7,887 bases of DNA from an uncultured Bacillaceae bacterium (GCA_937958375.1 CALGNY010000036.1:1-7887), one strand, 5' to 3'; positions 1-6,701 are shown, numbered from the stretch's first letter. The notes: generated from the sequence alone by a model not told the origin. Numbers and translations are program-made.

Positions 1-5
1 ATTTT

Positions 6-85
6 CCAATAGGATATTAAATTGCCCAATAGGATATAAAATTGCCCATTAGGAGAGCCGAAATTCCAATAGGTTCACTTCGAGC
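6..85. repeat. 20-bp direct repeat array, four units
   Basis: The octamer CCAATAGG occurs at 6, 26 and 66, and a one-mismatch copy (CCATTAGG) at 46, so four copies sit at an exact 20-bp period. Units 1 and 2 (6-25 and 26-45) are 19/20 identical over the full period. Units 3 and 4 keep mainly the octamer and then diverge. The first five bases of the window partly match the end of a preceding unit, so the array may continue beyond the left edge. It lies in non-coding DNA about 190 bp upstream of nrdR. Its function is unknown; it could be a decaying tandem duplication or a row of protein-binding sites on one helix face. Confidence 0.8.
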
Positions 86-179
86 TATCTAAAACTTAAG
101 GACTAAATCCACGACCGCACGTCAAGGTGCCAGTCCACCAGCACCAACTCTTAATACAACACAAGCATATAACGCTGAA

Positions 180-218
180 ACAGGCTGCCTGATATTCTCT
201 ATGGCAGGCAACCCCTGT
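180..218. promoter_or_regulatory. Two-tier inverted repeat upstream of nrdR
   Basis: Outer arms ACAGG (180-184) and CCTGT (214-218) enclose inner arms TGCCTG (186-191) and CAGGCA (205-210), with a 13-nt central loop. The element ends 4 bp before the extended -10 TG and covers the place where a -35 hexamer would lie. No T-run follows, so it does not look like an intrinsic terminator of an upstream gene. Its position suits an operator for the nrdR promoter, but no regulator can be named and it does not resemble the NrdR-box pattern as I know it. The role is inferred from position only. Confidence 0.5.
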
Positions 219-222
219 CATT

Positions 223-231
223 TGTTATAAT
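223..231 (+). promoter_or_regulatory. Extended -10 promoter of the nrdR-dnaB-dnaI unit
   Basis: The sequence TGTTATAAT is a perfect extended -10 (TGn followed by the consensus TATAAT at 226-231). At 17-18 bp spacing the -35 region has no good match to TTGACA. An extended -10 can compensate for that, or an activator may be needed. The predicted transcript starts near 238, giving a leader of about 34 nt before the GTG start of nrdR. Confidence 0.7.
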
Positions 232-271
232 GAAAAGAATAAGAAACTAAGACAAGTTGGGGTGGCTATTT

Positions 272-736
272 GTGAAATGCCCGAATTGTGAATATAAAAG
301 CACACGTGTATTGGATTCCAGACCGATTGATGAAGGGAAAACCATCAGACGTCGTCGGGAATGTGATTCATGCAATTATCGGTTTACGACATTTGAACGC
401 GTGGAAGAAATTCCTTTGATCGTTGTGAAGAAGGAAGGCATGCGTGAGGAATTTAGTCGTGAGAAATTAAAAAGAGGTTTGCTGAAAGCATGCGAGAAAC
501 GACCAGTCTCAGTGGAACAGATCGAGCAAATCGCTTTTGATGTCGAGCGTGAACTGAGAAATCAAGGAAATTCTGAAGTGATGAGTGAAGATGTAGGCGA
601 AATGATTATGGAGCGATTGGCTGATGTTGATGAAGTCGCCTATGTTCGCTTTGCTTCGGTATATCGACAATTTAAAGATATTAATGTTTTCATGAAAGAA
701 TTGAATGACATGATCAGTCGCACGAAAAAGGAGTAA
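272..736 (+). CDS. nrdR: Transcriptional repressor NrdR (zinc ribbon plus ATP-cone)
   Basis: NrdR is a nucleotide-sensing repressor that binds NrdR boxes upstream of ribonucleotide reductase operons; its ATP-cone senses ATP versus dATP. The 154-aa product has the expected layout. An N-terminal zinc ribbon carries C3, C6, C31 and C34, with the family signatures STRVLDSRP and RRRRECDSC and then RFTTFER. An ATP-cone spans roughly residues 49-139 and begins PLIVVKKEG. A GTG start at 272 is chosen because it puts the first zinc cysteine at residue 3, as is usual in the family, and because a G-rich Shine-Dalgarno (259-265) lies 6 nt upstream. A TTG at 257 would add five residues and use up that ribosome binding site. 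Length is close to the roughly 150 aa usual for the family. It is the first gene of a tight cluster, 18 nt before dnaB, an arrangement shared with Bacillus. Confidence 0.96.
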   Translation: MKCPNCEYKSTRVLDSRPIDEGKTIRRRRECDSCNYRFTTFERVEEIPLIVVKKEGMREEFSREKLKRGLLKACEKRPVSVEQIEQIAFDVERELRNQGNSEVMSEDVGEMIMERLADVDEVAYVRFASVYRQFKDINVFMKELNDMISRTKKE

Positions 737-754
737 GAATGGAGGAACAACAGA

Positions 755-2125
755 ATGTCAATGGAGCGGATGAAGCATTTACTTCCAAATGATCGCATGA
801 AAATTATTCAACATGAAGCGTTTTTTACGGATGTGGATTCCGTTTTAACATTGCTTTATCAACCTTTAATCGGGAAAGATGCAGTCATGCTTTTCCAATT
901 TTTAAAAGAGGAAGTGGCTAAACAATTACCAGATGCCTCGTCCTCTCACCATTATGCAATGGCGATGCTGGATATGACGTTAGACGAATTCTATGAATCT
1001 AGAAAACGACTGGAGGCAATTGGACTGCTGCAAACCTATCAGGAGTCTGGTAGTTTTACGACGTTCTATTATCTTTTGGAGCGGCCGTTTTCAGCACAAG
1101 ACTTTTTCGAGGACTCGATGCTTTCGGTTTTACTGGAACATCAAGTCGGCCAGGAAATCATGAATCAATTGAAGAAGAAATTATTCAACAAGAAACGAAT
1201 CCCTGAATCCGCAGAAAATATAACGACTTCCTTTGATGACGTATTTACAACTGTAGCACCGAAAGAACAACCTGTGAAAGTCGATCGGAAGGACATTTAT
1301 ACGGAAACGAAATTGCCGATTGATTGGCTACATAAAATATTGAAACAGCAGCAGTTGCACACGCCTTCCATTCTGACGAGATCAAATATTATCTTTATGG
1401 AAAAAATGATTAAGATTTATGATGTCGATCATTTGGAATTGGAGAAGGCTGTGATTTGGGCGGTTACGGAAGAATCAACGTTGGACCGAAAAGAATTCCA
1501 TGCGATGTGTAAGGATATTTATTATAAAAAACATGGCACCGTGCCACCACGGCTCTATCGCCAGGATGAACAGCCACCACAGCAAAAAGAAACCAATGTG
1601 GAGCAAGAACAGTCGAGTGATTCATCTCACCTTTCGAAGAAGGAGAAGTTGATCAACCATTTCGAGACGATCACACACCGAGAATTGTTGGAGGATCAAT
1701 CCAACTCAGGCGTCGCTTCCATGAAAGAGGTCGATATGATCACCGAAATGATGGAAGAGCATGGGTTAGAGCAACCCGTCATGAATGTCCTGGTCGATTA
1801 TGTCTTAAAAAGAAATCAAAATAAATTGGCAAAAAATTATTTGGAAACCATCGCCGCACACTGGAGCCGGGAAAAAATTACGACGGCTGAACAAGCGATG
1901 GATATCGCCAAGCGGGAACACGGCATGTATCAAAAGTGGCGTCAGAAGAATAATCAAAGGCAGCAAACACAAAAGAGAAACAGTGAAGTTTTGCCGAAAT
2001 GGTATAAAGAACAAAAAGAATCGGGTAAACAGCAGAAGGCCAAACCAAAGCAAAATAAGTCTGCTGCTGAATTGGAGAAAGAGAAGAAGGAGCTCGAGCA
2101 ATTCTTTAAGAGCTTCCAAAAATAG
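755..2125 (+). CDS. dnaB: Replication initiation and membrane attachment protein DnaB
   Basis: This is the Firmicute DnaB, not the E. coli helicase of that name. It acts with DnaD and DnaI to load the replicative helicase DnaC at the origin and at PriA restart sites, and associates with the membrane. The 456-aa product is slightly shorter than the B. subtilis protein (about 470 aa). The N-terminal region contains the LYQPLIG segment typical of the family. A low-complexity Q/E/S-rich linker spans residues about 270-293. The second DnaD/DnaB homology domain follows and carries the YxxxIxxxW motif at Y362-I366-W370, a DNA-binding signature of DnaD/DnaB proteins. The C-terminal tail (about 392-456) is very rich in K, Q and E. 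The start at 755 has GGAGG at 741-745, 9 nt upstream; an in-frame ATG at 761 is less well placed. It sits between nrdR and dnaI. Confidence 0.95.
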   Translation: MSMERMKHLLPNDRMKIIQHEAFFTDVDSVLTLLYQPLIGKDAVMLFQFLKEEVAKQLPDASSSHHYAMAMLDMTLDEFYESRKRLEAIGLLQTYQESGSFTTFYYLLERPFSAQDFFEDSMLSVLLEHQVGQEIMNQLKKKLFNKKRIPESAENITTSFDDVFTTVAPKEQPVKVDRKDIYTETKLPIDWLHKILKQQQLHTPSILTRSNIIFMEKMIKIYDVDHLELEKAVIWAVTEESTLDRKEFHAMCKDIYYKKHGTVPPRLYRQDEQPPQQKETNVEQEQSSDSSHLSKKEKLINHFETITHRELLEDQSNSGVASMKEVDMITEMMEEHGLEQPVMNVLVDYVLKRNQNKLAKNYLETIAAHWSREKITTAEQAMDIAKREHGMYQKWRQKNNQRQQTQKRNSEVLPKWYKEQKESGKQQKAKPKQNKSAAELEKEKKELEQFFKSFQK

Positions 2126-2154
2126 ATGATGTCAAATAACGAGGGTGAATAGGG

Positions 2155-3090
2155 ATGGAACCGATCCAAACGGCTTTACGGCAGTGGTTAAAGGGGAAAA
2201 AGAATTTTCAGGCTTCGATGCGGGAAATCAAATCAAATGTTCTTTCGTCACCAGAAGTTCAGAAGTTCTTAGACGAAAATCCTCAAATCTCAAATGAAAA
2301 AATCGATCAACAGCTGATTAAACTTTATGAGTATGATTATCAATCGAAGGCGTGCGAAAAATGCACATCGTTAGGCGAGTGCATTAATGTGGTCAAAGGC
2401 TATGTACCGACGATTTCAGCTGAACATGATAAGATCAAATTGATTTACCACGAATGTCCGAAGAAAGAAATTGATATTGAACAACAGAAACAACGTGCGA
2501 TGGTCAAAAGCTTGCATATGCCAAAAGAAATTCACGAAGCATCATTTGGTGAAATTTTTTATAATGAATCAGATCGAGTGGATGCTGTCCGGAAAGTACA
2601 GCAATTTTATCAGGAAAGTAAGAACCAACTGCCTGCCAAAGGCTTATATCTCCATGGTGAATTTGGTGTAGGGAAGACTTATTTGCTTGCAGCGCTCGCG
2701 AATCAATTGGCTGAAGAAAAAATCGATACCTATTTCATTTACATGCCAGAACTTGTCCGAGAAATGAAGGCATCCATTTCGGATTCATCCATCAGCGAAA
2801 AAATCGAACGGTTCAAAAATGCTTCTGTGTTGGTGTTGGACGATATTGGTGCAGAATTCATCTCCCCATGGTTCCGGGATGAAATTTTAGGTGCGATTTT
2901 GCAATACCGCATGATGGAACGGCTACCGGTTTTCTTTACTTCTAACTATTCACCAGAGGAATTAAAGACGATGCTCGCAAATTCCGGTAAAGGGAATATT
3001 GATGAGTTGAAGAGTGCACGGATCATGGAACGAATCCGTCAAGTGAGTGAACCGATTGAAGTCGGTGGCAAAAATTATCGAGATTTTTAA
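2155..3090 (+). CDS. dnaI: Primosomal protein DnaI, helicase loader (AAA+ ATPase)
   Basis: DnaI is the ATP-dependent loader that delivers the replicative helicase to single-stranded DNA in Bacillus, working with DnaB and DnaD. The product has 311 residues, as in B. subtilis. The N-terminal helicase-binding domain (about 1-107) holds a cysteine cluster at C67, C70, C76 and C101. The AAA+ domain follows, with Walker A GEFGVGKT at 168-175, Walker B VLVLDDIG at 225-232, a sensor 1-like S263-N264, and R289/R293 in a conserved ARIMERI segment near the C terminus. The start at 2155 has GAGGGTGA at 2141-2148, 6 nt upstream. It lies 29 nt after dnaB and is probably cotranscribed with it. One oddity: residue 84 is valine, where I recall a histidine implicated in zinc binding in the B. 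subtilis protein (see findings). Confidence 0.96.
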   Translation: MEPIQTALRQWLKGKKNFQASMREIKSNVLSSPEVQKFLDENPQISNEKIDQQLIKLYEYDYQSKACEKCTSLGECINVVKGYVPTISAEHDKIKLIYHECPKKEIDIEQQKQRAMVKSLHMPKEIHEASFGEIFYNESDRVDAVRKVQQFYQESKNQLPAKGLYLHGEFGVGKTYLLAALANQLAEEKIDTYFIYMPELVREMKASISDSSISEKIERFKNASVLVLDDIGAEFISPWFRDEILGAILQYRMMERLPVFFTSNYSPEELKTMLANSGKGNIDELKSARIMERIRQVSEPIEVGGKNYRDF

Positions 3091-3261
3091 AATTGAAGTC
3101 CTTTCACATTTTTTCTAACCTCATTTCATACAATGTATTACCTGCATAGTGCCTGACCGAACTTACCCAGGGATACGACCAGACGCAGAAGAAGAGGCTT
3201 TTGTTTGCGATTCCCATGTCCAAGCATCGGCCTTAGTTTTTAAAATGAAAGAGGGATTTAT

Positions 3262-4077
3262 GTGAAAGAGACTTCTTTTTTATTCCGAGAGTTGAAAGAA
3301 GCCAAACAATTTTATTTCTTCTTGCTCGGAAAACTACAATCGGAACACGTGCAATTAAAAGACCAAGTCATTACCATCCACGGCAAAACCAACACCTCAC
3401 CCGTAGAGCTTGTCGAACTGATCTATCCGTTTATTCTTGATCATTACGGTACGAAAATTTCTCATTATCTATTGGAAAATCATTTTTATTTTGAGAAAGA
3501 AGAGCGTGAACAAATCATTCCGTATATCGTGACGCTCGGAGCGACGTCAAAAATCCTGCATAGTCAGTTCCAGTATTCGTTGTATGAGCGACTCATACAA
3601 TTTCTTTACGAAGAGTCAGGCGGCTTGATTTCCGTCGATAAATTGTATCAGCAATTATTCATTCAAGATCCCAATTGGACAGAACTCGTCGGATTTGGAA
3701 TTGAAGAGTGGAAGCAGGAATTGTTTTATCAAGAAAAAATGAATGAATTAAGGAGTCAACTGGAAACGGATTCGAGAATTTACCCAACGGTGATTGTTTT
3801 ATTGGAGGATGATCAGGAACCCGTCATTATGGATGCGAAGGCTCGAATCGTTCATCAAGATCGCTTACCGAACGACCGGTTGCGTTTTTCTGAAGTGGTC
3901 GAGGACATGCTGAAGCATGCAGAAGTTTTGAGATCATTGATTTTGATCAATCCCAAAAAGATCCTCGTTTACACGTCACAAAATCAGACACATGATTTAT
4001 ATGCCATTCTGAATGTTTTTCAGGAAAAAGTAGAAATCCGTTCGTTGGAGAAGTTTCCATATCTTCATGTGAAATAG
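3262..4077 (+). CDS. ytxC: YtxC family protein (putative sporulation protein)
   Basis: The call rests mainly on position and size. In B. subtilis the gene directly between dnaI and thrS is ytxC, which encodes about 280 aa, and this product is 271 aa. The family is restricted to endospore formers as far as I know, and its biochemical role is unestablished. The protein is soluble-looking: no signal peptide, no membrane segment, no recognisable catalytic motif. It is mixed helical with several aromatic stretches (for example QFYFFLLGKL near residue 17). The GTG at 3262 is chosen because the frame has a stop at 3241-3243, no ATG lies between, and AAAGAGGG (3248-3255) is 6 nt upstream. It is 171 nt after dnaI and ends 16 nt before the -35 of thrS, with no terminator between, so read-through into the T-box leader is possible. 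Confidence 0.82.
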   Translation: MKETSFLFRELKEAKQFYFFLLGKLQSEHVQLKDQVITIHGKTNTSPVELVELIYPFILDHYGTKISHYLLENHFYFEKEEREQIIPYIVTLGATSKILHSQFQYSLYERLIQFLYEESGGLISVDKLYQQLFIQDPNWTELVGFGIEEWKQELFYQEKMNELRSQLETDSRIYPTVIVLLEDDQEPVIMDAKARIVHQDRLPNDRLRFSEVVEDMLKHAEVLRSLILINPKKILVYTSQNQTHDLYAILNVFQEKVEIRSLEKFPYLHVK

Positions 4078-4093
4078 GGTGGTCATCAATCCC

Positions 4094-4122
4094 TTGCTTT
4101 TCTCTCAGCAACCCGATATAAT
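4094..4122 (+). promoter_or_regulatory. Sigma-A promoter of thrS
   Basis: The -35 TTGCTT (4094-4099, three consensus bases, all in TTG) and the perfect -10 TATAAT (4117-4122) are separated by exactly 17 bp. The predicted start is near 4129, just ahead of the T-box stem I. The promoter lies immediately after the ytxC stop codon. Confidence 0.78.
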
Positions 4123-4139
4123 ACGTACATAAATACAGA

Positions 4140-4400
4140 TCGGTAGAGCTTTGAGAAGGACAAGGATTCATTTGAAACAGCTCGAACAGAGAGGAAAGCC
4201 ACTGGCTGCAAGCTTTCCGAGTATGCCAATGAATCTACCACCTTTGAGCTTCGATGTGAAAGCTGATAGCAGTGAGTAATATCGGACGTATCATCGGCGT
4301 TAACGATGATTCTTGAGTGCTGCTAGGTTTAGCAGAATCAGGGTGGAACCACGGGTAAATCACACTCGTCCCTTTCGTTTGATTGGGATGGGTGTTTTTT
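4140..4400 (+). promoter_or_regulatory. T-box leader specific for tRNA-Thr, upstream of thrS
   Basis: This leader senses uncharged tRNA-Thr and permits transcription into thrS when charging is low. Stem I spans about 4148-4253. The arms GGATTCATT and AATGAATC pair below the specifier region. The distal part has the AGAGAG bulge motif (about 4186-4191) and a GGAAAGC/GCTTTCC hairpin whose loop contains GGCTGCAAG. The specifier loop reads ACC (4237-4239) followed by A, a threonine codon; ACC repeats at 4240-4242. Further hairpins are 4290-4310 (ATCATCG/CGATGAT) and 4320-4335 (CTGCTA/TAGCAG, stem III position). The T-box AGGGTGGAACCACG is at 4340-4353. Its AGGG and ACG can pair with CGTCCCT to form the antiterminator, leaving a TGGAACC bulge to bind the tRNA 3' end; the variable base A would match a U discriminator. 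The full domain order is present and intact. Confidence 0.95.
4362..4400 (+). terminator. T-box intrinsic terminator before thrS
   Basis: Arms ACACTCGTCCC (4362-4372) and GGGATGGGTGT (4385-4395) form 11 continuous pairs, two of them G-U, around a 12-nt loop, followed by a T-run from 4395 to 4400. The 5' arm contains the CGTCCC needed by the antiterminator, so the two structures exclude each other. Confidence 0.93.
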
Positions 4401-4450
4401 ATTTGCCAAAAACCTACCGACGAACCCGAAAATAAAAAGGAGATGATCGA

Positions 4451-6385
4451 ATGGCTGAAAGGATTCAAATCACTTTCCCAGATGGAAATACAAAGGAATT
4501 TGAACGAGGTACAACGACCGAAGACATTGCTTCTTCCATCAGTTCTGGGTTAAAGAAACAAGCACTTGCCGGAAAATTCAATGGTGAGATGGTCGATTTG
4601 CGCAGACCGTTGGAGCAGGATGGCGATATCCAGATCATTACGTATAAGGACCCAGAAGGCCTAGAGGTATTGCGTCATTCGACGGCTCACTTAATGGCCC
4701 AGGCCATCAAACGCATTTACGGTGATGATGTGAAATTCGGCGTCGGTCCAGTCATTGAAGATGGATTTTATTATGATATGGATATGGATGAGTCCATCAC
4801 GCCTGAAGATTTGCCGAAAATCGAGAAGGAAATGAAAAGAATCACCGATGAAGCATTAGAAATTAAACGTGTGGAAGTGTCCCGCGACGAAGCGAAGGAA
4901 CGATTCAAAGATGATGAATTAAAGCAGGAACTCATCGATGCGATTCCTGAAGGCGAGCAAGTGACCATCTATGAACAAGGTGAATTTGCCGATCTTTGCC
5001 GTGGGGTTCACGTTCCCCACACCGGAAAAATCAAAGTGTTCCAGCTGCTCTCCATTTCAGGCGCATACTGGCGCGGTGACAGCAATAACCAAATGTTGCA
5101 ACGCGTATATGGAACTGCTTTTGAGAAGAAGAGTCAGTTAGAAGAATATTTGAAACAGCGTGAAGAAGCAAAAGAGCGGGATCACCGGAAATTGGGTAAA
5201 GAACTGGATATTTTTACAGTGTCCCAAAAGGTTGGTCAAGGTCTGCCGCTATGGTTACCGAATGGTGCAACGATTCGTCGGACAATTGAGCGTTATATCG
5301 TTGATTTGGAAGAACGTCTAGGCTATAACCACGTCTACACACCGGTATTGGGTAGTGTGGAATTGTATAAAACGAGTGGACATTGGGACCATTATCAAGA
5401 AGATATGTTCCCGACAATGGAAATGGATAATGAAGACCTCGTACTTCGACCGATGAACTGTCCGCACCATATGATGGTTTATAAAAATAACTTACACAGT
5501 TATCGGGATTTGCCGGTTCGGATTGCTGAGCTTGGAACGATGCACCGTCATGAAATGTCCGGCGCACTAGCAGGGCTGCAACGTGTTCGGGGGATGACAT
5601 TGAACGATGCGCATATTTTTGCTCGACCTGATCAATTGAAAGAAGAATTTATGCGAGTCGTTCGCTTGGTTCAAAACGTATACAAAGATTTTGGGATCGA
5701 TGATTATTACTTCCGTCTGTCTTACCGTGACCCAGAAGACAAAGAAAAATATGTCGACAACGATGAAATGTGGAACAAAGCCGAATCCCTCCTCAAAGAG
5801 ACGTTGGAAGAAATGGACTTGGAATTTGTTGAAGCGACTGGAGAAGCGGCGTTTTACGGTCCGAAACTGGATGTTCAAGTCAAGACTGCACTCGGTAAAG
5901 ATGAAACACTGTCGACAGTTCAATTGGACTTTCATTTGCCGGAGCGGTTCGATTTGACGTATATCGGGAAGGATGGAAAAGAACATCGCCCTGTCGTCAT
6001 TCACCGCGGAGTTGTTTCGACGATGGAACGATTTGTCGCATTCTTGATTGAAGAGTATAAGGGAGCGTTTCCTGTTTGGTTGGCCCCAGAGCAGGTACGC
6101 ATCATTCCGGTATCTTTAGAAGCCCATATGGATTACGCGAAAAAAATTGAAGAGACGCTTCAAGAAGAAGGCATTCGCGTCCATGTGGATGTACGTGATG
6201 AGAAGCTCGGCTATAAGATCCGCGAAGCACAGACGAAGAAAGTGCCATATGCTCTGGTATTAGGCGATGCCGAAATGTCTGAAGATGCGGTGAACGTACG
6301 GAAATACGGGGAAAAAGAAACAGAGACGATTAGTACAGATGCTTTCATCGAACAAATCAAAAAACAAATCCGGGACCGTACGTAA
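4451..6385 (+). CDS. thrS: Threonine-tRNA ligase (ThrRS)
   Basis: This cytosolic class II synthetase attaches threonine to tRNA-Thr and edits mischarged Ser-tRNA-Thr. The 644-aa product is full length for the bacterial family and carries all domains. These are an N-terminal TGS domain (about 1-62), the editing domain with H76, H80, C183 and H187 (HxxxH plus CxxxH), the catalytic core (about 241-538), and the C-terminal anticodon-binding domain (about 540-644). Core residues present are the zinc ligands C337, H388 and H518, the motif 2 arginine R366 in MHRHE, and the motif 3 arginine R527 in STMERF. All expected active-site and editing residues are intact. The start has AAGGAG (4437-4442) 8 nt upstream. 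It is transcribed from its own promoter under T-box control and appears monocistronic in regulation, although no terminator separates it from the next promoter. Confidence 0.98.
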   Translation: MAERIQITFPDGNTKEFERGTTTEDIASSISSGLKKQALAGKFNGEMVDLRRPLEQDGDIQIITYKDPEGLEVLRHSTAHLMAQAIKRIYGDDVKFGVGPVIEDGFYYDMDMDESITPEDLPKIEKEMKRITDEALEIKRVEVSRDEAKERFKDDELKQELIDAIPEGEQVTIYEQGEFADLCRGVHVPHTGKIKVFQLLSISGAYWRGDSNNQMLQRVYGTAFEKKSQLEEYLKQREEAKERDHRKLGKELDIFTVSQKVGQGLPLWLPNGATIRRTIERYIVDLEERLGYNHVYTPVLGSVELYKTSGHWDHYQEDMFPTMEMDNEDLVLRPMNCPHHMMVYKNNLHSYRDLPVRIAELGTMHRHEMSGALAGLQRVRGMTLNDAHIFARPDQLKEEFMRVVRLVQNVYKDFGIDDYYFRLSYRDPEDKEKYVDNDEMWNKAESLLKETLEEMDLEFVEATGEAAFYGPKLDVQVKTALGKDETLSTVQLDFHLPERFDLTYIGKDGKEHRPVVIHRGVVSTMERFVAFLIEEYKGAFPVWLAPEQVRIIPVSLEAHMDYAKKIEETLQEEGIRVHVDVRDEKLGYKIREAQTKKVPYALVLGDAEMSEDAVNVRKYGEKETETISTDAFIEQIKKQIRDRT

Positions 6386-6402
6386 AATGATAATCGAACA
6401 TC

Positions 6403-6431
6403 TTGACAATTCCTTGCATACTGCTTATACT
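6403..6431 (+). promoter_or_regulatory. Sigma-A promoter of infC-rpmI-rplT
   Basis: A perfect -35 TTGACA (6403-6408) and -10 TATACT (6426-6431, one mismatch) with 17-bp spacing make this the strongest promoter in the window. It begins 18 nt after the thrS stop codon. The predicted start near 6437-6439 gives a leader of about 260 nt before infC, long for a simple 5' UTR and expected for an attenuator. Confidence 0.9.
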
Positions 6432-6436
6432 AAGTA

Positions 6437-6611
6437 AGGTGAATTGAATAAGGTCATGAACTGACAAGTAGGAGCACCCGCTTCTCACCTGATCGACACT
6501 CATTGGAGTAGTTGGCAGGTCGAACAGACGTAAACGAATAAAAACTCTGCTATTGAGTTTTTATGTGAACTAGACTGTTGAAATGTGGGTGCATTGTGCC
6601 CACATTTTTTT
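6437..6611 (+). promoter_or_regulatory. L20-type leader (ribosomal attenuator) of infC operon
   Basis: In B. subtilis the infC-rpmI-rplT leader binds excess L20 and terminates early; position and architecture match here. Visible helices include AGGTGA (6437-6442) with TCACCT (6485-6490). An alternative pairs ACCTG (6487-6491) with CAGGT (6516-6520), enclosing a small ACTC/GAGT hairpin (6498-6509). A perfect 10-bp A+T-rich hairpin spans 6538-6564, and a terminator lies at 6581-6611. GCACCCGC (6474-6481) can pair over 8 bp with 6585-6592 in the terminator's 5' arm, a candidate antiterminator. The exact L20-binding fold is inferred, not verified. Confidence 0.82.
6581..6611 (+). terminator. Attenuator terminator in infC leader
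   Basis: The arms 6581-6592 and 6596-6607 (AAATGTGGGTGC and GTGCCCACATTT) form a 12-bp stem, including two G-U pairs, with a 3-nt loop. The T-run is 6605-6611. It lies 90 nt before the infC start and so must be read through for expression, as expected for an attenuator. Confidence 0.92.
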
Positions 6612-6701
6612 ATTTGCAAGCAATCGGGAGTGTGCATAGCACTTTCATCAAGACCACTTGTCGGAAATGCCTTGATTTAAAAAATTTGGAGGTGGCTAAC
6701 G

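Noticed and set aside
1..85. Left-edge repeats considered as a CRISPR array.
   Set aside because: The period is only 20 bp and the conserved part 8 bp, far too short for CRISPR repeats and spacers, and no cas gene is present.
126..145. Hairpin GGTGC/GCACC upstream of nrdR, considered as part of an RNA gene or a terminator.
   Set aside because: Five pairs with a 10-nt loop, no T-run and no surrounding tRNA-like or riboswitch-like structure.
1805..2169. Minus-strand open frames with hydrophobic, phenylalanine-rich translations, which could look like a small membrane protein.
   Set aside because: They are the antisense of the Lys/Glu/Gln-rich DnaB tail; antisense of AAG/GAA codons gives Leu/Phe/Ser runs.
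3094..3115. Short hairpin TGAAG/TTTCA followed by a T-run after dnaI, as a possible terminator.
   Set aside because: Only five pairs, one a wobble and mostly A-T; too weak to call, though noted as a possible partial terminator.
3103..3134. Possible promoter for ytxC: TTCACA at 3103 and TACAAT at 3129.
   Set aside because: The spacer is 20 bp, outside the usual range for sigma-A, and there is no extended -10.
3245..3265. Six-codon open frame ending in ATGTGA over the ytxC start, as a possible leader peptide.
   Set aside because: It has no Shine-Dalgarno of its own and arises by chance from the ribosome binding site and start region.
5214..6004. Long open frames on the minus strand (128 and 145 codons) opposite thrS.
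   Set aside because: They lie fully inside a clear ThrRS gene, overlap each other, lack ribosome binding sites and resemble no family; they are shadows of the coding strand.
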